A stretch of 64,000 bases of DNA from the NCBI GenBank assembly GCA_022036555.1, contig CM039129.1, positions 38,532,051-38,596,050 of the forward strand. The letters are read 5' to 3'. Both the position numbers and the translations under genes were made by a program. The DNA is from Microstegium vimineum (taxonomy: Eukaryota; Streptophyta; Magnoliopsida; Poales; Poaceae). The notes under the pieces are model-generated. The model searched no databases and was not told the origin of the DNA. It worked only from the letters and a program-made list of their open reading frames with translations. Positions 23,783 to 38,300 of this stretch are shown here, piece by piece (positions within the stretch are counted from its first letter, which is position 1; each line of letters starts with the position of its first letter).

Positions 23783-25466
23783 ATAGTGTATCACAAGGGA
23801 GCTGACAACGCTGCAGCTGATGCCTTATCCCGTTGCCCCACCTCACAGTTGGCAGCAGTGTCTGTATGTCATTCCCAGTGGCTTGAGGCAGTCGTTTCTT
23901 CTTATGCTGTCGATGCAAGTGCTCAAGAATTAATCACTAAGCTGGTAATTGACCCTGACACCGTTCCCGCATTCACATTTCGTGATGGGGTGCTACGACA
24001 AGGCACGTGTCTGGATTGGCAACGACACCAAGCTGCGCACCCAGCTCATTCAAGCTCTGCATTCTAGCGCCGTGGGGGGGCATTCTGGTGTTGCTGTTAC
24101 TTACCGACGCATGAAGCAGATCTTTGCTTGGAAAGGTATGAAATCAGCCGTGCAAGCTTTTGTTTCCGCCTGTGCTGCTTGCCAACAAGCCAAACCTGAT
24201 CGCACCAAGCTTCCCGGTCTGTTACAACCCTTGTCGGTCCCTGATGGTGCTTGGTCTGTTATTTCTATGGATTTTATAGAGGGTTTACCACTCTCCCACG
24301 GTTTCAATTGCATTTTGGTCGTGGTTGATCTCTTTTCCAAATACTCCCACTTCTTACCACTCAAGCATCCTTTCACAGCACACTCTGTGGCGCAAGTCTT
24401 CCTCTCCAATGTGTACAAGCTGCATGGTCTTCCTCAAGCTATTGTGTTTGACCGCGACAAGATTTTTACCAACACCTTCTGGCGGGAGTTGTTTCGCATG
24501 GCCGGGGTTGAGCTCCGCATGAGTACTGCTTATCATCCGCAGTCTGACGGCCAGACCGAACAGGTGAATCAGTGTGTGGAAACTTTTCTTCGCTGTTTTG
24601 TGCACAGTTGTCCCCGGCAGTGGCGACTTTGGCTGGATCAAGCCGAATTATGGTACAACACTAATTGGCACACGACCTTGGGTTGTTCTCCGTTCGAGGT
24701 TCTTTATGGCTATGCTCCTCGCCAGTTTGGTGTTTCTCCATCCTCTGATACTCCAATCTCGGATATCTCATCTTGGTTGTCTAACCGTGCCCTCATGAAC
24801 GATATCCTTCGGCAGCACTTGCACCGGGCGAAGCAGCGTATGCAGCGGCAAACAGATACTCACCGTTCTGACCGCCAATTTCTTGGTGATTTGGTCTTCG
24901 TCAAGCTCCAGCCGTATGTGCAATCTTCCTTGGCTCAGCGTAGCCGTCAGAAGCTCGCATTCAAATTCTTTGGTCCCTTTCGTGTGTTGGCTCGGGTTGG
25001 AAAGGTGGCCTATCGTCTGGAGCTGCCGGCCTCTTCTTCGGTGCACCCAGTCTTTCACGTCTCTCAGCTGAAACAGTTTATGAGTTCCCTCTGTCCAGTT
25101 ACTCCTCATCCGCCGTCTGACATGGTGCTTTGGAGTATACCGCAACAAATACTTCAGACCAGGATCGTATCCAAGGGTACGCGCTCTATTCTTAAGGGCT
25201 TGATCCAATGGTCTAACCTGCCGCGTTCTCTGGCTACTTGGGAGGACCTTGAATTTCTTCAGCAGCAGTTTCCTCGTCCTTCCGTGTGGAACCGGCTTGG
25301 CGCGCAAGGAGGGGGGAATGTTACGCCGTCTCCTGCTGTTACTGTGGACCATCCGACAACAAAGGTCGAAGAAGCGCACCTTGGGCCTGGCCCATTACCT
25401 AGGCGATCCAGCAGGCCCAGGCTGCCCAACCTGCGCATCACAGGAGTCGACTGGAAAATGTCGTGA
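23783..25466 (+). pseudogene. integrase of gypsy element 1, frameshifted
   Basis: Begins in the pol frame (IVYHKGADNAAADALSRCP) and shifts frame near 23990-24060; the integrase then continues to 25466. It has the HHCC finger (GGHSGVAVTYRR...CAACQQAK), the catalytic D of MDFIEGLPL, the second D of VFDRDKIF, and E in DGQTEQVNQ. The C-terminal segment with LIQWSNLPRSLATWEDLEF is chromodomain-like. The reading frame passes through the polypurine tract and continues about 148 bases inside the 3' LTR. Confidence 0.88.
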
Positions 25467-25665
25467 GCTGGCTTCGTAGAGGATATATGTAATAGGTGGT
25501 GAGGAGAGATCATTTATGATTAATATTGTAATCCCCATACTTGCCCCTCCTGCAAGCTTCGTCTGAACCCCACCTCGTGCTTGTTATCCTCCCCAATCCC
25601 ATTCCTCTGCTACTCGCCTAAACTCTGTGCTGTGAAATAGACACTGATTACCCCGGGTCATAACA
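25319..25665 (+). repeat. 3' LTR of gypsy element 1
   Basis: 347 bp, paired with 19921-20260, preceded by the polypurine tract and followed by the GACTT duplication. It contains the last part of the pol frame. Confidence 0.95.
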
Positions 25666-25670
25666 GACTT

Positions 25671-26302
25671 GGGAGGCACATCGTTTTCTCACCAAGGAGG
25701 ACGCTAGTCTCCTACTGAGTAATTTCATTTCCATCCAAAAAGAAGATGGCCACATCATTGACAACAACTGTGAAACTGGTCATTCGTTGTTCATGCTTTT
25801 GGATGCACTCTATTCATACAAATTCATGTGATGAGTGAAAATTTGTTATTTTTTCACCCCATAAATGTAGAGAGTGATAGATATGAGTGCATCCAAATAA
25901 AAAGTCTACCTAGGATCTGGACTGGATAGCTAAAATGCCTACCTAGAAGGTCTGCACAGAAATGGCGCTATTTTGCATGGGTAAAAAAACTGCATTCCAA
26001 TTTCTACGTCTTCCTTTACATTAGAAAAAAGAAAGACGAAGACAAATATTTGATTGAACAACATCGAGTATATATACACAGTATATTGTACAGAAGATGG
26101 GTTCAGCAAATACAAAATCAGCAAAAGAGATTGTTGGACTGAAATGGGTCCTAATCCTCCCCAAGCAGTTCCGACTGTACTAGGAGATGCATGAGACTTG
26201 CAGGTCGTTAGCTGACGGCTAACTAGTTAGCCAGAATGTGTTATACAGAATGTGCTATATGTATGTACACTAGTTTAGGTGATATAATACCAGTCCGCTG
26301 TG
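25671..26302. other. spacer between gypsy element 1 and the kinesin
   Basis: No gene is supported. The right part is likely the 3' UTR of the minus-strand kinesin. Confidence 0.45.
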
Positions 26303-29300
26303 TCATCGGAAGGACGAAATGCTTGGCGATGTGTCCGGGCTGGGTGATCTCAAACCGTCCTTTACCCCTGTTCTCAGAGACGACGAGTTGCTCCGGAGCT
26401 CGGACAGACGGGCTTTTTCACGCAATAGTTTGCACTGCATACAGCATACGTTGCAAATGTTAAGGAATCAGTCGCATGAAAACAAAGAGTTAACATGTGA
26501 AATTGACTTCAGACTTCAAAGTTGACATGCATAACGGCACTGTGTTTAACTGTTTATATCAAGTGGACACAACAAACCAGGGAAAGAAAAAAAAAGTTTC
26601 AATTACCACATCATTACCTTTAAATTTAGATCCTCAACTTCGCCTTCCAAAGAAGCAATATGGCACTGGAGCTGATTTAAGCATTCCAATGGTTTTAAAA
26701 GACTGGCGTCGGATTCAGAGTTCATAACTCCAGCAACCTGTACAACAGCAGGATTAATGTTTGGCCTTGTAATCTAACAGGCCTGCATCAAGTGCATGAT
26801 AACATTACTTCTTAAGTTCCTAGCTAGTAAGATACTCATGTATACCTTCAGAATACTGGAGCATAAACTTGATAGATTTTCTGCCAATTGTCTTCTATCT
26901 TGTTCGCTCTCCTGTTCACAATCATATTGTTTGTTAGTGCCAACAGTCTTCACAACTTTTTTCCATAACTAGTTGACAAATAAAAAGAAAGCAGACACAC
27001 ATCTAATTTCTTCCACAGAAGCTCTTCCTCTTCTATCTGTTCGTGTGGATCTTTTCCATTTGAAACCCTGTAGCGGGCAAGCTCTTCCTTTGTGCGGGTA
27101 AGGATTCCCCCCAGCTGTTTCAGCTTTGCATTTAGCTCTTCATTCTGCCTTTTCAGCAGGGCATTCTCTTCCTGATCAGCGGTATGAAGATGCATAAGAT
27201 GACCACACAGGGAAACACCAATGTTCACAAAAGCCAAATTAAGTATTAAAAAGAATCATTACCTTTGTTTTGACATGGTGATTTATTCGAAGCTGAAGAT
27301 TCTGTTGTCTGGTAAGGTTCTTCACTTCAGATTCCAGATTAAGGATGATAGTTTTGTAGTTTGAATTCTCAGCCTACAAATTACAAACCAACAGTAATTA
27401 TAAAATATACCATAAGGAGAGAGGAATAAGAATGGTCCTTTCGCAATAGAAAAGTGAATTGATGTACCTTTAACAACTCTATTTCAGCTACCATAAAGTG
27501 TTCTCGTTGTCGTAATTTCTCTATAGTAATGCGGGCAGTTCCAAGTTCTGATTGTTTCTGGTTTATTTCCTCAAGCCAACTGTACCATAAAATCAACATG
27601 TCATCACTATGACCTATTATTGAGATGCTAAGAGGTCACAGATGGTGAAGTATCTACCTCTGCCTCTCTTCAATTAATTCATCAAGCTGCTTCTTCAACT
27701 TCATCAGCTCATTGGACTGCTGAACATATATGTTAAAATAAATGCTAAGGAAGATTCGTTGACAAAAACTATTATGCAAAACTTACCTCTTTACTTTCCT
27801 GTGCTTGAGAAGTAATCAACTCTTTCGTCTCCAGATTTTGCTGGTTGTCAGCTAGAGCCTGCAACATAATTGGTTCCATAACTGGAAAATCTTTTACAAT
27901 GAATGAGGTACACAAATCCGTATACCTACCGCCCAAGTTGTCATGTTCATTTTAACCCCAAGCATATCACGAATCACATCATGCGTCATGCTCTCTGTTG
28001 TTGCTAATTTCGAGTTCAGCATGAATATCTTCAAACAAAATAACAAATATAGGTTGGCAAAATAATAAAAAGTAGAAAAAAAGAAGTGAAAAGCTAAGAG
28101 TAACCTCACCTCCCTTTGTCTACTAGCTGCTATGCCCTCGAGTTCCACAATACGTTGCTTTGCAGCACTAAGCTCTTCATCTTTCTCAGAATTCATTTGC
28201 TGTACAAAGCCGATGCCGATGCATTTAAATGGAGAACCTGAACCCCGAGGTTTTGAGTTAATTTTTTCTTGTCTCACGGAGCAAGCATGTGTTGATGGAT
28301 TGTCTGTCTTAACCTGTTGTGCCATGACCTCCAGCTCCATCAACTAACCACATCATTTTTCATTAGTTCTAATTTGACTATTAATAAGTTGAGTTCTTCA
28401 AAATAAAAAGGCAAACAAAGTGCTTACCTTTCTCTTGTATTCTTGTGCTGCTGCCTCAGCATGAATGTTTAGCTCTGATATATGTGCCTTGCACTGAGCA
28501 ATCTATGAAGAGAAAAAAATATACTCCTGAAGTCTACAACAAGGACTACACTTTATAGTAGTAAAACGACTGCATGAATGACTAATAAAACCTTGCAGGT
28601 AAACAATTAAAAATCTGTGATTACCTCTGATTCCTTCTCAGAAACCTCCTTTCCAAGTATTCTAATAGTCTCCTGAGCACATAGGAGCTCATTATGCATA
28701 TCTGTTGGGTGCCTGCAAGAGAGTCAAGTTGAGTGGTAACTGTTTCTCTTACAGCTGTAAATATATATAGCTTGTACAGTTTACTGGCTTCTAATAGAAC
28801 TGGTAACCATACAAACCTGGACGAGTCAGCTAAATCAACCATTCCATCTTCCATATATCTCCTTGCTTTCCCAGAGGGTGGAACAGCTAGCATTTGTTGC
28901 CTAACTTTCTGCAGCTCCACTTCTAATTCTTCTCGCTGCATTCTTTGCCGCTCTGCTTCTTCCTTGACAATGTACACCTTAGGAGAAATAGCCAAAATTA
29001 GTGTCAAGAATACACTTCCAAAATGATGACTAAGAAAACTAAATGGTTAATCAACACTTAAATAAAAGAAGCAGCGCAACTTACTTGGCTTTCTAAAGTA
29101 TATACAGTATTTTCAAGTTCTTCAATTGACTTCTCCAATACCTTTACTTCTTCATCCTTCCCTTCAGCATATGCCTTATGTTCCTCAGCTATCTGCAATT
29201 TTCAATGGAATTGGAACAATTATATTCATAGGAACAGGAATTTAAAACCATTTACATCAATTTAATAATAATCAAAATAAGTTCTAAGCACCTGCCGACA

Positions 29301-32300
29301 TTCTGTAGCAATTGCTTCACTTTCTTCTGTAAGTGCCTGAGCCATCTCTAGCTTTTCTTTCAAGATAAGCAACTCAGTGTCACATAATGCCTTTTCATCT
29401 GAGAGTTTGGAGAAATCATTTTGCAAGCTCTGAAGACAGACATTCCTTTCATCAATTAAAGTTCTCAATTCGATCAACTTTTCTTCAAGTCTTCCAATGA
29501 CTTCACTTTTATCAGCTAACTCCTCCATAGTGCAACTAATCTCTTCAATATGCTGGAGCTGTGATTTTAGTTCAGCATTCTCCATAGAAACTATGTTTAA
29601 TTCATCAAACTTCTTTCCCAGCTCCTCCTCTAGTGCAGCAACATTTTCATTACACTTCAAGATTCTTGCTTCTAATTGTTGCCTATCAGAAACAACATCA
29701 TCCAGTTCAAGCGACTTAGATGCAAACTCTTGTTCCAAAGATTTTATTACTTTCCTCAACTCTGCAATCTCAGCTGCTTGATCTTTTGCTACAGATGCAG
29801 ACTCTTGTAACAGGCTAAGATCAAATGATAAGCCCTTTGTTAATTCCTCTTTCCTGATTAATTCAGACTGGAGAATAGAATTCTGGGTGCTTAACTCCTG
29901 AGCTGATACTTCAATGATATCTAACTCATTGGATAACTTGCTCACCATGTTAATTTGCTCAGTAATGTAATTGTGTACATGATCAGTAACCAGTTGCAAG
30001 CGGCCTTCAATGGTGACAAATAACTTATCAGCTTCAATGTTAGGCATTAATTCAACCATGCACTGATCCTTCCACAAAATATTTCGAATTTCCTGCTTCA
30101 ACTTTTCATTTTCAGAACTGAAATAGTTTTCTCTAGTACTACTGAGATTCATGGCATCAGTTTTCAGTTCCAGTTCCCTACATATGGTTGCGTGAGAGCA
30201 TTCCAACTCCATCAAAGCTTTGTTTTTTGCATCCAATTTTGTTTGGAAGGATGTGATGCGAGATTCTAAGGAGGCAATTAAATATTTAAGTTTTGTGTTT
30301 TCCTCGTTCATGGCATGCAGATTTTTCATAGATTTTTCAGAATTTTGCTTCAGATTCTCCAAATCAACCTTTGCATCATTGTTCTCCTCATGTAAAATGC
30401 AGATCACAATATTCTCCAAGTGCTGGTCCACTTTCCACAAAGTTGCTTCTGACATCAATTCTTCAAGGACATCAGTAAACATAACTCTTTGTTCTTGCAG
30501 CTGTAGTTTGTGTTGCTTCAGTTCCAAAGCCAAAACAGTAGATTCAATATCCTTTGCAATAATACTGGTCATCACTAAATCACTTCGATAATCAGAAAGT
30601 GAATTGCACAGCTCAAATTTGTTACAGCCTTGAATATCATTTAAAGGTATGCAGTTATTTGTTTGAAGCAGATTCAACTCTACAAGCATTTTATCCTTCA
30701 ACATTTCACTGAGAAACAAAGCTTCATCCAATTGGTGGCGCAATTCTTCCTTTTCTTTGGATTCAGCTGCCAAGGCACTCCTATTTGTAGCATCAATCTC
30801 TTCAATCAAAATGGAAAGCTCACTGTACATGGAATTTGACTGTGCCACCATTGCTTCTTCTTGTGCTTGCAACTGCTGTATCTTCTTCTCAAAAGAATCT
30901 AATCTTGAGTTCAACTCGGTTGCTTCTTGTTCCTTCTTTGCAATACGACTGAAACTATGGTTGATGTCAAGTAATAACTTCCCTTTGAGAACACTGCACA
31001 TTTCGAGTTCATTCTTGGCTTTGTTGTTGTGCTCTCGCAGTTTAGATATCAAAGAACTAGATTCACAAAGCCCGCGCTGAAGGAAACCATTTTCTGCATT
31101 CAACCCAGTGATTCTCTCCAAAAGAATCCCCATGTGGCAGAGGTGCAACACAGAAATAGCACAATCTTTGCCAATTATCTCCAGCCAATTCTCCTCTAAC
31201 CATTTTCTGGTCAACTCTGTAAACTGCTGGACCCTTTCCTTCATCCACTCAATATCAGAAGAAACAAACTCAAACTTCTGTAGTAACAAATTCTGCATTA
31301 GTCTAATGGCATCTTCCAGCTCAAGAGCTAGCTCATTTGCTTCAAGCAAACCTGACTGGAATTCCTTTTCCATAAGCTTGTAATTTTGTTCCTTCATATC
31401 CAGCAGAATCTTCAGACTACTAATTTCACTTAACATGACTTCGCTTTCAGCAATAAACAAAGCTTCCTTCTCTTGATACTTTTCTGCTTCAAGTTTTGCC
31501 TTTTCATTTGCTTCAACAAGTGCCTTCACCGTAGAGTCTGCATCTCTTATAGTTGCTTTCGCTTCTTCAAACTTGGCTATAAGAGTTGCAGACTCAAAAG
31601 ATCTCTGGGCCACAATAAGTTTTGCCTCAGAAACCTCGAATTCAAGTGCCTGAAAACAATTATGATGTGTGGATATGAGTGTTAGGCAATAGAATATTCC
31701 CTGCTAATTATGGATATCACAGCCATAATTAGCAGTTGTAAATCAGGCAATTAGCAATTGTAAATCAAGGATTAGTTGCTATAGATAGCAGATGTAAATC
31801 AGGGTGATTATCCCCTGCCTTGTAAAGCAAGGCCAGCCGGCCTATAATAGATGGTGCGCCTCCTCACATTGAGGTGTGGCCAATTGCCCCCAACCTCTAT
31901 TCTTCTACAATGAGCACAGTGGCAGTGAGGAATCCAGATCAATTAACTCAAGGAAAGATAAACCAAGTCTTCATCATCAAACGAAGACTTATAACTGTTA
32001 TATATTTATATACATAAGGAAACAACATTCATTGCTCATCATGTCTTTTAGGGCCAACACATTGTAGTGCATAAATATCCATAATCAACATCAGATAACA
32101 ATTGAAAGTTTGCAATTATGGTCACAACAGTATGACATATGTACCCTTGAGTTCTTTAACACTTTTTGTTAACAAAACATGGGTGAGTGATGATGTTTGA
32201 TACCAAATGTAGCAAAACCAGGTGACCCAGAGGAGCTATTTTACTAGAAATCCCACAAAGCATCATAAATCATTCTACTTTTAACTGCTACTTCTTGCAC

Positions 32301-35300
32301 ATCACCATATTCTACATGTCAAACATTATAGCATACAGCACAAGAATTCCTTTACAGGAGAAAGAGGGAGAGAGAGAGAGAGACTTTTGCAAGGAAGAAA
32401 AAAGGCTAAATATGCTAAATTACTACCTAACTGAAAGGGAAGAAAATATGCTATTCACCAAACCACAAAGTTTTTTAGAAACAAAATACTTTTATGGATA
32501 GAGTATGATGGCCTTTCAAGTATTACCTCTTTTTCTTCATTCCACGAAATAAATGATGCGTCGTTTTCTTGTATCTTTGTATTCAGCTCTTTCAATTTAG
32601 CTTCATAGGATATTTCTTTTTCACTTATTTGTGAATTCAATCGGAGGACCTCACTACTTAGATCTCTAATAGTTTTTTGACTCTCCAGATGAAATTTCTT
32701 CGCCTTTTCTTTTTCTTGAAGAAGTTTAGCCATTTGAGACTGCATTATATGCATTCCTAGAACTGCAAGCTCCATTTCCTTGCTAAGATGGCCAAGAACC
32801 TCAACACTTTGGTGCTCCACAGATTGGAATGCTTCATTGGCCCTAAAGTCGACCTACAACATGGATTAAAATATGGTCATAACCTGAATGATTAAAGATT
32901 GCCGGTATAAATTGACATAAATTGATCAATGTGAGGAACTTACTGACATATAACAGTGGATTGTATTGTTCACCTTGATACCAAATAACAAGAGCATTAG
33001 CTTACCCGATCCTCCAAGTTCAAGTCTGAATTTTGACAGGTCACCTCCCCAGGGCTCATAGAAAGGCTTGACTGCAATGTATTGAATCCAATTTGAAGCT
33101 CGCGTACAATGCCATTTGCCTTCAGAACTTCTGACATCAGTCTTGACAAAACATTGAACTCTTCAATTTTCAATTTCCCAATAGACTGTTCCTTGTCCTG
33201 AGTCTGACTCAATAAATGAGAAAAATGTACCTTTGACTGGTCTAATTGTGACTCCAGCCGATGAATCTCTTCTCCCATTGCTTTTTGTAAAGAAACATAG
33301 TTCTGTTCCAGAATCTCCTTCTGCACAAATGTCTCTATGGATTCATCCAACAAAAGGTTTATTCTGTGAATTTCTTCTAAACGGTGATGGTTCACAAGTC
33401 CTTGTTCAGATATTTGTGATCTTAGAAGATATATTTCTTTTTCTTGATCACATTTTTCCAGCTGATGCTCTTCATTTACAGCCTGCATTGCTCCTCTTAA
33501 GGACCTTAACTTCAAGTCTAAGTCACATCTTATATTATCTGCCTCTTTCAACCTGTTCTGAAGCTCTTCGAGTAGCTCATCTCTTTCAGATATACCACTA
33601 CACATTTTCTGGACTTGTTTTTCGATCCATTTTCTTTGAGATAAAGATTTGGAAATAAAGGCAGTCTGATCAGAAGCTTCATCTAAAGCTGTATTTCCAT
33701 CCACAAGACAGCTTTCAATGTCAGCAGCTAATCTGTTCCAGTCAGTGGTCAATAGTTCAATTTCCTTTTCTTTTTCCTTGATCACAGAAGAAAGTACTTC
33801 ATTCTCTTTCAACACCTCAAGTAACTTATCATTCAACTGCCTTTTTTCTAGCTGAAGTTCATTTATGCTTTGTTTAGCTAACAAGTCATTTGTGTTGCTT
33901 GCATTTAGTTGCCGTTGGAGTGATACCAGATCTTGTTCTAAGCATTCAATCACCTTAGCTGTTTCAGTCTCCACCTGTCTACGAACTTCATCCATTTCTT
34001 TCTCAGCAAAACAGTGTGATGCCTGATCTATTTGGTACCTTGAATTTAAGTTCCGTGCCTTCTCAAGTGAAGCTTGCATTTTTTTTATCTTTCTCTGCAA
34101 AGGTGAATCTTCTTTATCAAAACACTTAAGAAATCTTGCTCTGGGCTCCTCTTTGGTCAAGTAATCCTGCCTATGGTCGAGATCAAGTTCATTGTTCAAA
34201 CTTGAGATTTCGACACACCTCTTCTTCTTAAGTTCAGCTATTTCATTTATCAACATAATCTGCTCTGATTCAAGAGCTTCAATAACAGATCTTGACTCAT
34301 TCAATTCGCTTTCCATGGCCTCACAATGCTTACACGATTGGAGGATATGCCTATTTGCTTCTTGCAGTTTATCACCTAAACCAGCTGATTTTTCCTCAAC
34401 TTCTGCACAGGCTGTTCTCTCTTCCACAAGATCAGCTATTTCCCTGTGAAGTGATTTACTTGCTTTATTAACAGTTATTCCAACCAAGAACCTTCTTTTT
34501 TTGCAAATATACAATTACCTTGTTAGTGCTCTATTTGATTCTAAAGAAACTTGCAAGTCGCGTCTACATGTTTCTAGTTCTTGGCTGGTCCTTTTCAACT
34601 GGACATAAAAATAGAGATTTAAAAGATAAATATGTCAATACATCACATGGAACAGTAGACTTTTAGTCAATACAACTACAAAGAAACAATTAGTGCTCCT
34701 CTAGAGGGCAAAAGGATACCTGCATATGCAAAATTTCAGGATCACTTGCTGGAGCTAGACCAGTGCAATGCTGTTGGCTGTCCTGAAATGGTCCAAAAAC
34801 GAGAAAAAAAAACTGAGTAAACTTGTAGGGAGAATAAATGTGTACTGAGAACTAAATGCGAACTTAACCTTGGTTTTGTCAGAAAAGATATTTTGTTGCT
34901 CAGTTTCTATCCTCTCTTCAAGTATTTGTGAAAGCTGTCAGGGCAAGGAAAGTTGAGTAAAATAAATAGTAGAGTGCACCTACTAGAATTACAAAATAAG
35001 GTTTAATAAAGACCTGATTTCGAAGCTCAGAAATTTCATTCAATAGAAACTCCCTCTCCCCTTCGTCAAAGAACTGCTGGGACCTATAAATACACCAAAA
35101 TATTTACTCACATGCAACATTTCCGTGTCTGCATGCAAAGTAGAATCATGTGCTTAAAGTGTAATATAATTATATGTGCATACTTGTTCAGTTGGCTTGA
35201 GAGACGAATATTCTCTAGTGCAAAACGAGTTACTTCTGGATTTTTATCAATTCTTGCCCTAAGAAGTTCAATTTCTTGTGACAAGGTTTTGTTTTCTTGC

Positions 35301-38300
35301 AGTAGATATGATTCTGCTGGCAATTTGTTGTTCATAAGAGCATCCATTCTATGAATCTTCTCATTTCGAAACTTAACCATCATCTTTGCCGATCTTGTGT
35401 CATCTTCTCTTTGTTTAACCTTTAGACACATCCAGAAGAAACATAATTATGTCACCTTACAATTTTTTATAGGTTGGTATTGCAAAAATTATTTTGTTGT
35501 CACCAGAAATTACCAATTCATTCAGCTGCTCAATTTGAAGTTCAAGTTCCCTTATAGTATTTTCTGCAGTTGATTCTCTCCGCAATGCTCCGGCTAGTGC
35601 TTCTTTCAGTGATCTCACCTGCAATAAATTTGTGTATATATAAGCGAACAAATTTCTACTTTCATCAATTTGCGGTGATGCAAATAAAAATAACAAGACC
35701 GTGTAACTAGAGATGTATTTGCTTGTTTATGCTCAATAATATTAAAAACCTCATGAAGCTCCAAATAAATGTTCAACTCTGACAAGCAATCAGCATGTAA
35801 AAGTAAGCCATGAGATCCAATGGACAAATATCAAATGAACACAACTTACCTGCTTATTTGAAAATTGTATATCTTTCAAAAAGTGTCCGTTATGGACATC
35901 ATTATCATTCTTATCATCCACACTCATGTTTTCACTACAATCATCAATATCACCTTCAAAAACATCGGCAGAGAAGGATAAAGATCTAGTGACATGTTGG
36001 CGCTTGAGGACAGCAAGCTCCTCCTGATAGGACATTCTTTTAGTTTAGGATCATGACATATAGAACAAAGATAGATCTCAAATTCTCCATACATCACCTT
36101 TAGGAGACAGATCTGATGTTGCAAAGCTAACACATCTCCTGAAGCGTCTTCATTAACAACCGCCTTAACATTTGAATGGGAAAGAACTGCTTGTGGTTAG
36201 TAAGTAACCTAAGATGTTTTAGAAGATAAACATACTGAAATGGCATATACTAACATTGTTCTGAATGAGCCTTGCACGCTGAGCAAACTTCAGGGTACTG
36301 AGTGTTTCATTAGCAGAACTGTATGAAGGCACAAAAAGGAGATGTCACAATATTTAACAAGTTCACATACATTTGTAATATACCAGGCATAAGAATCATT
36401 ACCATAATGAAGGGCTGACATTTGCAATGATCATAGTTTTCGAGTTCCCTCCAAGGGAATCCTGCATATCGTAAATGACATAACATAATTTCAGAGATCA
36501 AGGGAATTCAGGAATTCAGATATATTGAAACTTAACATGATGTGTCAAGATTGTTACTTGGAGAAGGAACGTCAATCTTGAGTCCCTATATGGAATGTGT
36601 CTTTGTTTGCCATGCGCTAGATCAACTAAACTCATTATCACAAGACTGCAATGCAAAATTCATGATAACACTTGTGGCTGAGCGATCGAACAAAAACTTG
36701 TCATCCCATAGAATAATATTCATCTAAAAGTTCGAGTGGCAAGTACAAACCCAAGTGTTGACAACGATTTGTTAATATTAACAGCTTCCTTCAGCCGCTC
36801 ACCTTCTGCTCCAGATGACCTCTGCCTGTTTCAAGTGGATTATCAAGAACCATGATTGAACTGAGCACAATATACTGCGACACAATTAACAGAATAGTCT
36901 CCTACCTTTCAGACCCAGCAAGATCAACAAGATTTAGTCTTGCAAAACGTAAGTTAGATGCTGAATCCTTCTCCCACCTACTCTCAATGATACAGGTGAA
37001 AACACTGTGGGAGCGGCTACTCTCATGGTTCATATTTGTAGCAGCCACTTTCCTGTTGGCAGAACCCTGAAGCAGGTTTTGACCAAGCGGAATATTTTGA
37101 ATATGATCAGTTTACCAGATATTCACAAGAAAAATATCAAAAAGCAAACAACTTACCAGCATCAGGAGTTTAATTATGTCACTGACACAGCCAACTTCGA
37201 ATTCAGTCAAATTTTCAACATACACTCCCTTCCTTATATCTTCTCGGAGCTGGACATAAAAAAGTTAGTACATACCATGGTGTCACATCGAAAGGTCAAG
37301 TCAACTTGAAGCAACGTCATGAAATCTTACTGGGAGATTAGTGGCAGAAGGATCTAGAAGATCTGTAATTTGTTCATTGTATATCTCCAGGAAAGAACAC
37401 TTGCAACTGTACTTGAGTTTCTCATCTCTCCTGCTCTCTTCTTCCTATCAGTTTCAGTTTCACATAACAATGCAATGATTATAGCACATATGATACTTTT
37501 CTTAACACAAAACTGCAGGAGTTCCCCACAGTGCCTTTTCATATGTTTTATAAAAACAAGGTACGATGAAAAGTGGTACATCCGTACATGGGATACAAGC
37601 TCATCTAATCTAATCAGTAATAGCTAATAAACTATGTATGTTTGAAACTACTCCCTCCGTCCCAAATTATAAGACGTTCCAAGAATCTTGGAAAGTCAAA
37701 TCATCTCAAGTTTGACCAACAATTATAGAAAAATTATAAACATTTTTTAAATCAAATAGGCATATTATGAAAATATAATTGATAACAAATTTAATGATAT
37801 TTACTTGACATCATAAATGTTATTATATTGTCGTATAAGTTTGGTCAAACTTGAGATACTTTGACTCTCTAAGATTCTTGGGATGTCTTATAATTTGGAA
37901 CGGAGGGAGTACCAAAGAGACAAAAACAACTTTATAATATTACCGCTTTAATTCTGGCAAATAAGAACTCAAACATGCGTGGTGTCATCCCTCGGTCTGG
38001 ACTAGGCCTCACTTCCAGATCACTTATTTCACCAAGCATTGTATATGTTTTTCCGCTTCCAGTCTGCAAAAAACTTAAAATTCAAAGGAGGGAAAGAATT
38101 CCTTTGGCAACGAGTAAATCACAAATAAATTTGGTAGGGACCTGTCCATAAGCAAACACACAGCTGTTATATCCAGACATACAGTTCTCAACCATTGGTA
38201 AACCAGCAACTCTGAAGAGCACCTCCTGGAAAAACAAACTCAAGAGTTAACAACAAACAAAGAACTATAACCCAATCACAAGTCAAATTGGATTCCAGCA

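Larger units (their letters stand above)
19916..25670 (+). mobile_element. Ty3/gypsy LTR retrotransposon 1, complete but decayed
   Basis: Flanked by the 5-base duplication GACTT (19916-19920 and 25666-25670). The 5' LTR is 19921-20260 and the 3' LTR 25319-25665, both starting TGTTACGCC and ending TAACA. A primer-binding site close to the initiator-Met tRNA type follows the 5' LTR (TGGTATCCAGAGCC, 20264-20277, one extra C against the usual form). The polypurine tract is AAGGAGGGGGGAA at 25306-25318. The internal order is gag, protease, RT, RNase H, integrase with a C-terminal chromodomain-like segment, as in chromoviruses. By eye the LTRs differ at about twenty positions plus two small indels, so the insertion is not recent. 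The coding frame has five in-frame TAG codons and one frameshift, so this copy is non-autonomous. Confidence 0.95.
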
